Shown here piece by piece: positions 35,444 through 43,894 of a DNA stretch of 64,000 bases (position 1 is its first letter; each line of letters begins with the position of its first letter). Made by a program: the position numbers and the translations under genes. The stretch covers positions 2,372,929 to 2,436,928 of the forward strand of contig NZ_JACCFW010000001.1 in NCBI RefSeq assembly GCF_013410455.1, given 5' to 3'. The notes under the pieces are model-generated. The model was given only the letters and a program-made list of their open reading frames with translations. It was not told where the DNA came from and made no database searches. Origin of the DNA: Allobranchiibius huperziae. Lineage in GTDB: Bacteria; Actinomycetota; Actinomycetes; Actinomycetales; Dermatophilaceae.

Positions 35444-36391
35444 TCAGTCGCGGCAGAGCATGACGGCGGTGCGGTCGTCACCCTGACCCGATCGTGCCGC
35501 TTCGCACACCCGGCCGGCGGACCCCACGGACGTCGGGAGCGCGCGGATGGTGTCCAGCACCTGGGCGAGCCCTTCGGACAGGTCCAAGTCGCGGGTCTCC
35601 ACGATCCCGTCGGTGTAGAGCAACAGCGCGTCGCCGTGCTCCAGGACGCCTGCCACACGGGGGTAGTCCCGCGCATTCTGGCCCTCGAGCACTCCGAGGC
35701 AGGTGCCGGTGGCCCCTTCGACCGTGGTCCAGATGTTGCTGGCGGCGTGGAACTGCACGGCAGCTGGGTGGCCGGCAGATCCCACCGAGAAGCTGCCGTC
35801 GGCCAGATCCACACAGACGTGGATCGCGGTGGCGAAGCCCTCGGACCAGTTCTGGCGCACCAGGTAGTCGTTGGCGGCAGGCAGGAAATCCTGCGGCGCG
35901 ACGGGGCCGAGCAGTCCGCTCACCGCTCCGCCCATGAGCATCGAACGCGAGCCTGCTTCGTGTCCGCTGCCCGAGACGTCGACCAGAGCGACCTCGAAAC
36001 GGTGCTCGTCGGTGCGGTTGCCGATCACGAAGTCGCCCGAGAAGCGATCCCCGTCGGCTGCCCGGGTCACCGACTCGACCCGCCACCCGGCGGGGAGTTC
36101 GGGCATCCGGCCCTGCACGCGCACGCGTTCGTGCAGTTCGTGCAGCAGGGTCGAGGAGACCGCGTGGGACAGCCACGGGGAATGCCGCACGGACGAGACC
36201 CCCAGGCCGAGGGCCCCTCCTCCGGCCGCCAGCACGAGCACCGCGGCGAGCAGACCGTCGAACCTCGCCGACAGCACGGTGAGCACCACGATGATGCACA
36301 ACGCCGCGATGATCGCGGCCCCCACGGGGGGCCGGCGTACCCCGTCTTCACGCGTCGCATCGCGAGGCGTGAAGTGGACGTGAACAGCCAT
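35444..36391 (-). CDS. SpoIIE-type PP2C family protein phosphatase, membrane-anchored
   Basis: 315 residues. Two N-terminal membrane helices (about residues 24-40 and 46-62) precede a PPM/SpoIIE domain: SGDFVIGNR, VALVDVSGSGHEAGSRS, LLYTDGIVETRD and GQGDDRTAVML hold the metal-binding aspartates. Homologues (RsbU/SpoIIE) dephosphorylate anti-anti-sigma factors. No sigma, RsbV or RsbW gene is adjacent, so the target is unknown. The 95 bp upstream include an unusually AT-rich stretch that may be its promoter. Confidence 0.9.
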   Translation of the reverse strand: MAVHVHFTPRDATREDGVRRPPVGAAIIAALCIIVVLTVLSARFDGLLAAVLVLAAGGGALGLGVSSVRHSPWLSHAVSSTLLHELHERVRVQGRMPELPAGWRVESVTRAADGDRFSGDFVIGNRTDEHRFEVALVDVSGSGHEAGSRSMLMGGAVSGLLGPVAPQDFLPAANDYLVRQNWSEGFATAIHVCVDLADGSFSVGSAGHPAAVQFHAASNIWTTVEGATGTCLGVLEGQNARDYPRVAGVLEHGDALLLYTDGIVETRDLDLSEGLAQVLDTIRALPTSVGSAGRVCEAARSGQGDDRTAVMLCRD

Positions 36392-36486
36392 ACGCGAAAC
36401 GTAACCCGGCCGTCAGCGGAACACAGCACGCCCATACGCAGGCTTTACACAACAATTACGCGGCGCAGACTCACTGCCGCCCCGCG

Positions 36487-36951
36487 TCATTCCTGCGGTA
36501 GCGAGCCGTCCTTCTCGAACCGGGTCAGCATGTCGAGGCGGCGCTGGTGGCGCTCCTCGCCGGAGAACGGCGTCTCGAGGAAGACGGAGACCATCGCCTT
36601 GGCCTGTTCGACCGTGTTGAAACGCCCGCCGAGGGAGATCACCTGCGCGTTGTTGTGCTGCCGGGCCAGCTGCGCCAGCTCGGTCGTGTAGCAGAGCGCG
36701 GCACGGATGCCCGGCACCTTGTTGGCCGCCATCTGCTCCCCGTTGCCGGAGCCGCCGAGGACGATGCCCAGCGAGCCCTCGTCCTGCGCGACGCCCTCCG
36801 CCGCGCGCAGCACGAAGACCGGATAGTCGTCCTGCGCGTCGTACTCCTTCGCGCCGTGGTCGACCACCTCGTGGCCCTGCTCGCCCAGCCAGCGGACCAG
36901 TTCGCGGTGCATGTCGTACGCCGCGTGGTCCCCTCCGATATGCACCCGCAT
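36487..36951 (-). CDS. rpiB: Ribose-5-phosphate isomerase B
   Basis: 154 residues. MRVHIGGDHAAYD is the substrate-phosphate site, and GGSGNGEQMAANK is the actinobacterial active-site form in which a Glu replaces the catalytic Cys of the E. coli type (as known for Mycobacterium tuberculosis RpiB). It interconverts ribose- and ribulose-5-phosphate. It is 11 bp downstream of the Rv2466c-like gene, the same neighbour as in Mycobacterium. Confidence 0.96.
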   Translation of the reverse strand: MRVHIGGDHAAYDMHRELVRWLGEQGHEVVDHGAKEYDAQDDYPVFVLRAAEGVAQDEGSLGIVLGGSGNGEQMAANKVPGIRAALCYTTELAQLARQHNNAQVISLGGRFNTVEQAKAMVSVFLETPFSGEERHQRRLDMLTRFEKDGSLPQE

Positions 36952-36962
36952 CCGCTCGCCTC

Positions 36963-37598
36963 TCAGCTGAAGTCCGGCGACGCTTCGCGTGACCGCTTGA
37001 GTTCGTAGAATCCGGGGGTCGCGGCGACGAGGAGGCAGCCGTCCCAGAGTTTGCCCGCGGCATCGCCCTTGGGCGCAGGAGTGACGACCGGCCCGAAGAA
37101 CGCGGTGCCCTCGACGCTCACGACCGGGGTGCCGACGTCGTCGCCGACCATGTCGATCGCCCGCTGGTGCGAGGCGCGCAGGTCCTTGTCGATCTCGTCG
37201 CCGGGCACGTTCTGCGCCCGCTCGAGCAGGTCCTGCGGCAGACCCACCTCGTCCAGGGCCTCGCTCAGCACCGCGCGCAGGTCGTCCTCGTCCTTGCCGC
37301 GGCCGCCCGGGTGCAGACGGGTGCCGATGGCGTCGTACAGCTGCTTGCGGGTCTCGGGCCCGTGCTCGCGCTCCGCGGCGATGACCACCCGCACGGGCAG
37401 CCACGCGCGGCCCATCATGGCGCGGTAGTCCTCGGGCAGGTCACGGTCCTCGTTGAGGACCGACAGGCTCATCACGGACCAGGTGATCTCGATGTCGCGG
37501 ACCTTCTCCACCTCCAGCAACCATCGGGAGGTCATCCATGCCCACGGGCACATCGGATCGAAGAACATTTCGGCTTGGCTGGTGGTCACACTCGTCAT
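36963..37598 (-). CDS. Rv2466c-like mycothiol-linked DsbA-fold oxidoreductase
   Basis: 211 residues. FFDPMCPWAWMTSRW near residue 12 and GTPVVSVEGTAFFGPV with its cis-Pro show a DsbA/FrnE-type thioredoxin fold. It aligns along its length with Mycobacterium Rv2466c, a mycothiol-dependent reductase. The motif here is CPWA, not CPWC, so only the nucleophilic cysteine is left and chemistry would be monothiol. Order pepN/Rv2466c-like/rpiB is conserved. No strong ribosome-binding site at the ATG. Confidence 0.9.
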   Translation of the reverse strand: MTSVTTSQAEMFFDPMCPWAWMTSRWLLEVEKVRDIEITWSVMSLSVLNEDRDLPEDYRAMMGRAWLPVRVVIAAEREHGPETRKQLYDAIGTRLHPGGRGKDEDDLRAVLSEALDEVGLPQDLLERAQNVPGDEIDKDLRASHQRAIDMVGDDVGTPVVSVEGTAFFGPVVTPAPKGDAAGKLWDGCLLVAATPGFYELKRSREASPDFS

Positions 37599-37673
37599 CT
37601 TGCCACTGCAACCGGATGACAGGATGGCGGAGCCCGGGAGCCGCCCGGGAGACACGACGCAAGGGGACCGAAC

Positions 37674-40217
37674 GTGGCACTGCAGGAGCTCACCCGGGAC
37701 GAGGCCGGCGCCCGCGCCGAGTTGGTCGAGGTGCAGGCGCACGCCGTCGATCTGGACCTCACGACCGGCCCGCAGACGTTCGGCACGACCTCGCGGATCG
37801 AGTTCAGCGCGACCGACGGCGCCAGCACGTTCGTGGACTTCCTGGGCGACTCGGTGCGCGCGATCGAGCTGAACGGCGTCTCCCTGGACCCGGCGACCCA
37901 CTACGACGGCGCCCGCGTGACGCTGCCGGGCCTGGCGGCCGAGAACGTCGTACGCATCGAGGCCGTCGGCCGCTACATGAACACCGGCGAGGGTGTGCAC
38001 CGCTTCGTGGACCCGACGGACGGCGAGGTCTACCTCTACACCCAGTTCGAGGTCGCCGACAGCCGACGCGCGTTCCCGGTCTTCGAGCAGCCCGACCTCA
38101 AGACCCGCTTCGCCTTCACCATCACCGCCCCGGCGACCTGGCAGGTCCTGTCCAACGAACCCGCCTCCGAACGAACCGACGGCGAGAACGGTTCTGCCAC
38201 CTGGGTCTTCGCGCCCACTCCCCCGATCAGCTCCTACGTCACCGCGTTCGCGGCCGGCCCGTACGACGTCGTCCGCGACTCGGTCACCACACGCGCCGGC
38301 GAGATCCCGCTCGGCGTGCTGTGCCGTCGTTCGCTGCGCGAGCACCTCGACGCCGACAACATCTTCGACCTCACCAAGCGCGGGTTCGCGTTCTTCGAGG
38401 AGATGTTCGACCGGGAGTTCCCCTTCACCAAGTACGACCAGCTCTTCGCCCCCGAATACAACATGGGCGCGATGGAGAACGTCGGCCTGGTCACCATCGC
38501 GGAGATCTACGTCTTCCGCTCGGCCGTGCCGGAGTCGCTGGTCGAACGCCGCGCGCTCACCGTGCTGCACGAGCTCGCGCACATGTGGTTCGGCGACCTG
38601 GTGACGATGCGCTGGTGGGACGACCTGTGGCTGAACGAGTCGTTCGCCGAATGGGCCTCCACCACCGCGCAGGCGGAGGCGACCCGCTGGTCCAGCGCCT
38701 GGACCACCTTCAGCCTGGCCGAGAAGTCCTCCGCCTACATCGCCGACCAGCTGAGTTCCACCCACCCGATCGCCGCCGACGCGCGCAACTGGTCGGATGT
38801 GGAGAACAACTTCGACAACATCACCTACGCCAAGGGCGCCTCGGTGCTGAAGCAGCTCGTGGCGTACGTCGGGCGCGAGCCGTTCGTGGCGGGCCTGCGT
38901 TCCTATTTCCAGAAGTACGCGTGGGGCAACACCGACCTGCGTCACCTGCTCGCCGAGCTGGAGCAGACCTCCGGGCGCGACCTCACCGCGTGGGCTCGGA
39001 CGTGGCTGCAGACGGCCGGAGTCGCGACGATGCGCCCCGCCATCGAGACCGCCGACGGGCGCCTCGCGTCCGTGACCATCGAGCAGACCGCCCCGGACAG
39101 CCACCCCACGCTGCGCCCGCACCGGATGGGTGTCGGCTGCTACGACCTGCGCGACGGGCGGCTGGAGCGCACGTCGTACCTGGAGCTGGACGTCGACGGG
39201 CCTCGCACGACGGTGCCCGAGCTGGCCGGCGCGGCGCGCCCGGACCTGTTGCTGCTCAACGATGACGACCTGGCCTACACGAAGATCCGGCTCGACGATG
39301 TGTCGCTGGCGACCGCGCTCGCCAACCCCACGGCGCTGCAGGATTCCCTGGCACGCTCACTGGTGACCGCGGCCGTGTGGGACATGACCCGCGAGGCCGA
39401 GACGGCGGCGACCGACTTCATCGCGTTCATGCTCGATGTGCTTGCGACGGAGCATGATTCGACGGCCATCAAGGTGGCGCTGGAGCAGATCGCGGTCAGT
39501 CGCCGGATGTACGTCGCTCCCGACCACCGTGAGGCGACGCGCCATCAGGTGGCCGACGGTCTCGGGCGTCTCCTGCGGAACGCTGCAGCCGGCGGCGACG
39601 CCCAGCTGCAGTTCGCCCGTGCGTTCGCGCAGGTCGCGGTTCGCGACGAGGACATCGCCGTGGTGCGGGGCCTGCTGGACGGCACTGCGCCGCTGGCCGG
39701 GCTGGCGATCGACACCGACATGCGGTGGTCGCTGCTCACGTCGCTCGCGGCGTCCGGCGCCATCGGCGACGACGTCATCGAGCAGGAGCTCGCGCGCGAC
39801 CGCACCTCGACCGGTGCGGAGCGAGCGGCCGGCGCGCGGGCGGCGTACCCGGTGGCCGAGGCGAAGGAGGCCGCCTGGGCGGCTGCCTTCGTGGGATCGG
39901 ACCTGCCGAACCAGACGCTGGTCGCGGTGGCCGCAGGATTCGCCACGGCGCACGACCCGCAGCTGTTGGAGCCGTACGTCGAGCGCTTCCACGCCGGCAT
40001 CCGCACCATGTGGGAGGGCCGCACCTTCGCCATCGCCTCCGGTGTGGCGAAGCGGATGTACCCCATGACGCTCGCCGACCAGCGGTTGCTCGACGCCACC
40101 GAGGCGTGGCTGCGCGACAACGGTGACGCGCCCGATGCGCTGCGCCGGATCATGAGCGAGCACCGCGACGCGGTCGCCCGGGCCCTGCGGGCGCAGGTCC
40201 GCGACGCCCAGCGCTGA
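37674..40217 (+). CDS. pepN: Aminopeptidase N (M1 family)
   Basis: 847 residues from GTG with AAGGGGACC upstream. GAMEN (in YNMGAMENVG) is near residue 263 and the zinc site HELAHMWFGD near 299, with NESFAEW supplying the third ligand. The C-terminal half is the ERAP1_C-like helical domain. It removes N-terminal residues from peptides in the cytoplasm, downstream of Clp-type degradation. It is divergent from the Rv2466c-like gene. A tandem array follows. Confidence 0.97.
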   Translation: MALQELTRDEAGARAELVEVQAHAVDLDLTTGPQTFGTTSRIEFSATDGASTFVDFLGDSVRAIELNGVSLDPATHYDGARVTLPGLAAENVVRIEAVGRYMNTGEGVHRFVDPTDGEVYLYTQFEVADSRRAFPVFEQPDLKTRFAFTITAPATWQVLSNEPASERTDGENGSATWVFAPTPPISSYVTAFAAGPYDVVRDSVTTRAGEIPLGVLCRRSLREHLDADNIFDLTKRGFAFFEEMFDREFPFTKYDQLFAPEYNMGAMENVGLVTIAEIYVFRSAVPESLVERRALTVLHELAHMWFGDLVTMRWWDDLWLNESFAEWASTTAQAEATRWSSAWTTFSLAEKSSAYIADQLSSTHPIAADARNWSDVENNFDNITYAKGASVLKQLVAYVGREPFVAGLRSYFQKYAWGNTDLRHLLAELEQTSGRDLTAWARTWLQTAGVATMRPAIETADGRLASVTIEQTAPDSHPTLRPHRMGVGCYDLRDGRLERTSYLELDVDGPRTTVPELAGAARPDLLLLNDDDLAYTKIRLDDVSLATALANPTALQDSLARSLVTAAVWDMTREAETAATDFIAFMLDVLATEHDSTAIKVALEQIAVSRRMYVAPDHREATRHQVADGLGRLLRNAAAGGDAQLQFARAFAQVAVRDEDIAVVRGLLDGTAPLAGLAIDTDMRWSLLTSLAASGAIGDDVIEQELARDRTSTGAERAAGARAAYPVAEAKEAAWAAAFVGSDLPNQTLVAVAAGFATAHDPQLLEPYVERFHAGIRTMWEGRTFAIASGVAKRMYPMTLADQRLLDATEAWLRDNGDAPDALRRIMSEHRDAVARALRAQVRDAQR

Positions 40218-40220
40218 CCA

Positions 40221-40360
40221 CTGCTCGTTGTGGCCCGCTCGGCCCCGAACAGCGCTTGAAGGGCCGGCCCGCTGCTCGTTGTGGCCCGCTCGGGCCCGAA
40301 CGACGGTTGAGGGGCCCGCCCGCTGCTCGTTAGGGCCCGCTCGGGCCCGGAACGACGCGG
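40221..40360. repeat. 51-bp tandem array, about 2.7 units, between pepN and malQ
   Basis: Units start at 40221, 40272 and 40323 (CTGCTCGTT). Each contains GGCCCGCTCGGSCCCGAAC, shared with the 52-bp array near 7.15 kb, and GGGCCC/GGGCCC self-pairing sequence. It fills the gap between two convergent stop codons and may end both transcripts. Confidence 0.85.
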
Positions 40361-40369
40361 GCGGGCGGG

Positions 40370-42484
40370 TCAGCGTTCGCGCTGGGTGACGCAGCGGATC
40401 AGTCGTTTGGCCCGCCGCGACACCATCAGCTGGTCCAGGCTCACCGCGTTGCCGTTGCCGTCCGCAAGGGGCAGTCGCCAGTTGGGGTACTCGTCGTGGG
40501 TGCCCGGCTGATTGATCGTGCGCACGTCGCCGACCAGGTCGTTGACCGAGACGCCGAGCATCTTGCTGGGCGACCAGGTCAGGAAGCGGTGCAGCGCGTC
40601 GACCTGGTCCTCGATCGACGCGCGTTCGCCGAGCAGGCCGCGAGTGCGCAGCACCGACAGGACAGCCTCGCGCTGCGCGTCGTCCTGGGCGATCTCCTCC
40701 TCCAGCGGCTGGGTCAGCAGGTTGAGGCTGTGCCGGACGCTGATGTGCTCGCCCTGCAGATACCCGGCCGTCGGCGGCAGGTCGTGGGTCGTGACGCTGG
40801 CGAGGCAGAGCTGACGGTAGGTCTCCGGCGGCAATGGCGCGCCGTCCTTGTCGCGCTCGAACCACAGGATCGAGGTGCCGAGGATGCCGCGTTCGGCCAG
40901 GTAGTCACGCACCCAGCCCTCGACGGTGCCGAGGTCCTCGCCGATCACGACGGCGCCGGCACGGTGCGCCTCCAGCGCCAGGATGCCGACCATCGCCTCG
41001 TGGTCGTAGCGCACGTAGGTGCCCTTGGTGGGCGACTCGCCACGGGGCACCCACCAGAGCCGGAAGAGACCGAGGATGTGGTCGACCCGCAGCCCACCGG
41101 ACATCGACAGGGCCGTGCGGATCATCTCCCGATAGGGCAGGTACGCCTGCTCGGCAAGGCGATTGGGTCGCCACGGCGGCTGGCTCCAGTCCTGCCCGAG
41201 CTGGTTGTAGTCGTCCGGGGGCGCGCCGACGCTGATGTCGCGCGCCAGCACATCGCCCAGCGCCCAGGCATCGGCTCCCGACGGGTGGACACCCACCGCG
41301 AGATCCGCGACCACGCCGACGCCCATGCCCGCGCTGCGCAGCTCGGCCTGCGCGTCGGCGAGCTGCCGCTGCGCGATCCACTGCAGCCAGCACTGGAACT
41401 CCACTTCGGTCGCGAGTCGCTCACGCTCGGCGCGTACGGCATCGGACCGGGGGTCGTGCATTTCCTTCGGCCACTCCTGCCAGGGCAGACCGCGATCGAG
41501 CACGAGCGCGCACCAGGTGGCGTAGTCGACCAGTCCGTCGCCCTCGTCGGCGCAGAACTGCTCGAACTCCCGCACCCGGCGGTGGGTGCGCGGCACCCGG
41601 AAGAGCATCCGCAGCGCTGCTTCCTTGGCTGTCCAGCACCCGTCGCGGTCCAGCTGCTCCAGATTGTTCAGCCGCCGCGCGTCGTCGCCGTGCCACTCGA
41701 CCAACTGGTGCTCCGCGGCCGACAGGTAGCCGATCTCGAGGACCTCCTCCACCCGGATGTACATCGGGTTGACGAACCGCCGCGTCGTCGGGAGGTACGG
41801 CGACGGCTCCATCGGGGCGATCGGCTCGGCCGCGTGCACCGGGTTGACGAGCACAAAATCGGCGCCGTTGCGAGCGGCCCAGGTGCCGAGCTCGGCCAGG
41901 TCGGCAGCGTCTCCGATGCCCCAACTGCGAGCGCTGCGAACGCCGTACAGCTGCGCCTGCAGTCCCCAGGCGCGGTCGGTACGCAGCGCAGCGGGCAGCG
42001 CGAGCCGGGCGGGGGTGACGATGACCGTCGTACGGTGCTCGTCCTCGCCTGTGCGCACGACGAGGCGGTGATAGCCGAGGGGCAGCGACGCCGGCATCAC
42101 CACGGTCGCCTCGCCCGTCAGGACGCCGTCGACCTCACGAGGGTCGACCCAGTGGTCGGCCTGCGCGATGTCCTGCTCGGCGCCGTCTTCCAGTTCGATG
42201 CGGGCGGAGAGGCTTTCGCCGTCCGGTAGATGCACCGGCACCCACGACTCGGTGCCCTTGCGCACCATGACGACCGTGGGGAGCACCAAGCGCCAGGTGC
42301 CGTCTGCTGCCACCCGCAGCGCCTCGGTGACCGCCGCGTCGTCGGAGACGTCGACGCCGAGCGCCGTCAGCACCGCGGCGATCGTGGAGTCGGAGACGGT
42401 GACGTGGTTGTCCTTCCAGTCCCGATACTCGGTGGCAACACCATGCGCGCGGGCGAGTTGCGCCAGCGGAGACCCCTCGGACAT
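40370..42484 (-). CDS. malQ: 4-alpha-glucanotransferase (amylomaltase), GH77
   Basis: 704 residues, the longer MalQ form with an N-terminal beta-rich extension. Catalytic aspartate in GLRVDHILGLFRLWWVP, glutamate in GEDLGTVEGW, and transition-state aspartate in TTHDLPPTAGYL. It transfers maltosyl or longer alpha-1,4 glucan segments in glycogen/maltodextrin use. Start MSEGSPLAQLARAHG is divergent from the MscS-type channel gene. Confidence 0.96.
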   Translation of the reverse strand: MSEGSPLAQLARAHGVATEYRDWKDNHVTVSDSTIAAVLTALGVDVSDDAAVTEALRVAADGTWRLVLPTVVMVRKGTESWVPVHLPDGESLSARIELEDGAEQDIAQADHWVDPREVDGVLTGEATVVMPASLPLGYHRLVVRTGEDEHRTTVIVTPARLALPAALRTDRAWGLQAQLYGVRSARSWGIGDAADLAELGTWAARNGADFVLVNPVHAAEPIAPMEPSPYLPTTRRFVNPMYIRVEEVLEIGYLSAAEHQLVEWHGDDARRLNNLEQLDRDGCWTAKEAALRMLFRVPRTHRRVREFEQFCADEGDGLVDYATWCALVLDRGLPWQEWPKEMHDPRSDAVRAERERLATEVEFQCWLQWIAQRQLADAQAELRSAGMGVGVVADLAVGVHPSGADAWALGDVLARDISVGAPPDDYNQLGQDWSQPPWRPNRLAEQAYLPYREMIRTALSMSGGLRVDHILGLFRLWWVPRGESPTKGTYVRYDHEAMVGILALEAHRAGAVVIGEDLGTVEGWVRDYLAERGILGTSILWFERDKDGAPLPPETYRQLCLASVTTHDLPPTAGYLQGEHISVRHSLNLLTQPLEEEIAQDDAQREAVLSVLRTRGLLGERASIEDQVDALHRFLTWSPSKMLGVSVNDLVGDVRTINQPGTHDEYPNWRLPLADGNGNAVSLDQLMVSRRAKRLIRCVTQRER

Positions 42485-42560
42485 GGCGGCAGTCTTGCAG
42501 AGCGGCCGCCGGGGTCCGCCGACTTGGGTCGGGCGACCCGTGGCAGTCACACTGACGGCC

Positions 42561-43475
42561 ATGGCATTCGTGCACCTCGTGACCGACGCCGACCACAGCG
42601 GCTGGGGCCTGCTGCTCGGCACACCCATCACCATCGCGGGCATCGTCATCGGTGCGATGGTCCTGCGCTGGTTGGTGCACCGGGCGATCCGGCGCGCTGT
42701 CGAGGTGATGGAGGCCCGATCTCACGAGCGCACCGTGGCCACCCGCCGGTCCGGCCGGGTCATCCGGCAGGCCGCGGGCCTGGACAGCGAACGCCGTAAG
42801 CAGCGAGCGGCGACCACCGGATCGCTGCTGCGGTCGGTGTCCACCCTCGTCATCTACGGCATCGCCGCGATGATGGTGATGGCCGAGCTCGGAGTGCCGC
42901 TCGCTCCCCTGCTCGCCTCCGCCGGCGTCGGCGGTGTCGCGCTCGGTTTCGGCGCGCAGAGTCTGGTGCGGGACTTCCTGTCCGGGATCTTCATGATCAT
43001 GGAGGACCAGTACGGCGTCGGCGACGTCATCGACACCGGTCAGGCCATCGGCACCGTCGAGGAGGTCACGCTGCGCATCACGCGGGTGCGGGACGCCGAC
43101 GGGGTGGTCTGGTACGTACGCAACGGCGAGATCCTGCGGATCGGCAACAAGTCGCAGGGCTGGGCCACGACCACGGTCGACCTGCCCATCGCTTACGACC
43201 AGAGCGTCGAGAAGGCGCTGCGCACCCTGCGGGAGGTGACCGAGCGCATCGACGACGAATCTCCGTGGAAGGAGAAGCTGTTGGAGACGCCGCTGGTGGC
43301 CGGGGTGGAGTCGGTGACCGGCGGGAGCGTCACCCTGCGGATCATCGCCAAGTGCGTGCCGGGCGAGCAGTACGCCGTATCGCGTGAGATCCGCGAACGG
43401 GCCAAGCTCGGCCTGGACGCCGCGGGCATCGCCGCGCCCCAGCTGCCGCCGTACACCGCCGTCCCGCCGCGCTGA
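42561..43475 (+). CDS. MscS family mechanosensitive ion channel
   Basis: 304 residues. Two or three membrane helices near residues 15-38 and 96-130; the pore helix is LLASAGVGGVALGFGAQSLVRDF and is followed by the beta domain (MIMEDQYGVGDVI). It would release solutes on hypo-osmotic shock. ATG chosen; an in-frame GTG seven codons upstream is possible. The stop overlaps an in-frame ATG (43475) of the globin gene. Confidence 0.93.
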   Translation: MAFVHLVTDADHSGWGLLLGTPITIAGIVIGAMVLRWLVHRAIRRAVEVMEARSHERTVATRRSGRVIRQAAGLDSERRKQRAATTGSLLRSVSTLVIYGIAAMMVMAELGVPLAPLLASAGVGGVALGFGAQSLVRDFLSGIFMIMEDQYGVGDVIDTGQAIGTVEEVTLRITRVRDADGVVWYVRNGEILRIGNKSQGWATTTVDLPIAYDQSVEKALRTLREVTERIDDESPWKEKLLETPLVAGVESVTGGSVTLRIIAKCVPGEQYAVSREIRERAKLGLDAAGIAAPQLPPYTAVPPR

Positions 43476-43498
43476 TGTCGGCTGACAGACTGAAGGAC

Positions 43499-43894
43499 AT
43501 GCCCGACCCGGATCCTCAGACCTTCTACGCGCAGGTGGGTGGGCACGAGACCTTCGCCAAACTCGTGCACGAGTTCTATCGCGGTGTCGCCTCGGACCCG
43601 CCGCTGCGCGCGCTCTACCCCGAGGAGGATCTGGGGCCCGCGGAGGACCGACTGCGCGGCTTCCTCGAGCAGTACTGGGGCGGACCCACGACCTACAGCG
43701 AAGAGCGCGGCCACCCGCGGCTGCGGATGCGGCACATGCCGTTCAGCGTCACTCCGGCGCAGCGCGACCGCTGGATCCTGCACATGATGGCCGCCGTCGA
43801 CACACTCGACCTGGACCAGACCCACGACCTCCTGCTGCGTGACTACCTCACGCGAGCTGCCTACTCCCTGGTGAATTCCCTTGACGCTGAATAA
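43499..43894 (+). CDS. glbO: Group II truncated haemoglobin (trHbO)
   Basis: 131 residues. The 2-on-2 globin pattern is clear: FYAQVGGHETFAKLVHEFY, FLEQYWGGPTTYSEERGHP and RMRHMPF with the proximal histidine. It binds O2/NO and is linked to oxidative or nitrosative stress. The start MPDPDPQTFYAQ matches mycobacterial GlbO; an ATG eight codons upstream that overlaps the MscS stop is an alternative. The alpha-glucosidase starts inside its last codons. Confidence 0.95.
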   Translation: MPDPDPQTFYAQVGGHETFAKLVHEFYRGVASDPPLRALYPEEDLGPAEDRLRGFLEQYWGGPTTYSEERGHPRLRMRHMPFSVTPAQRDRWILHMMAAVDTLDLDQTHDLLLRDYLTRAAYSLVNSLDAE

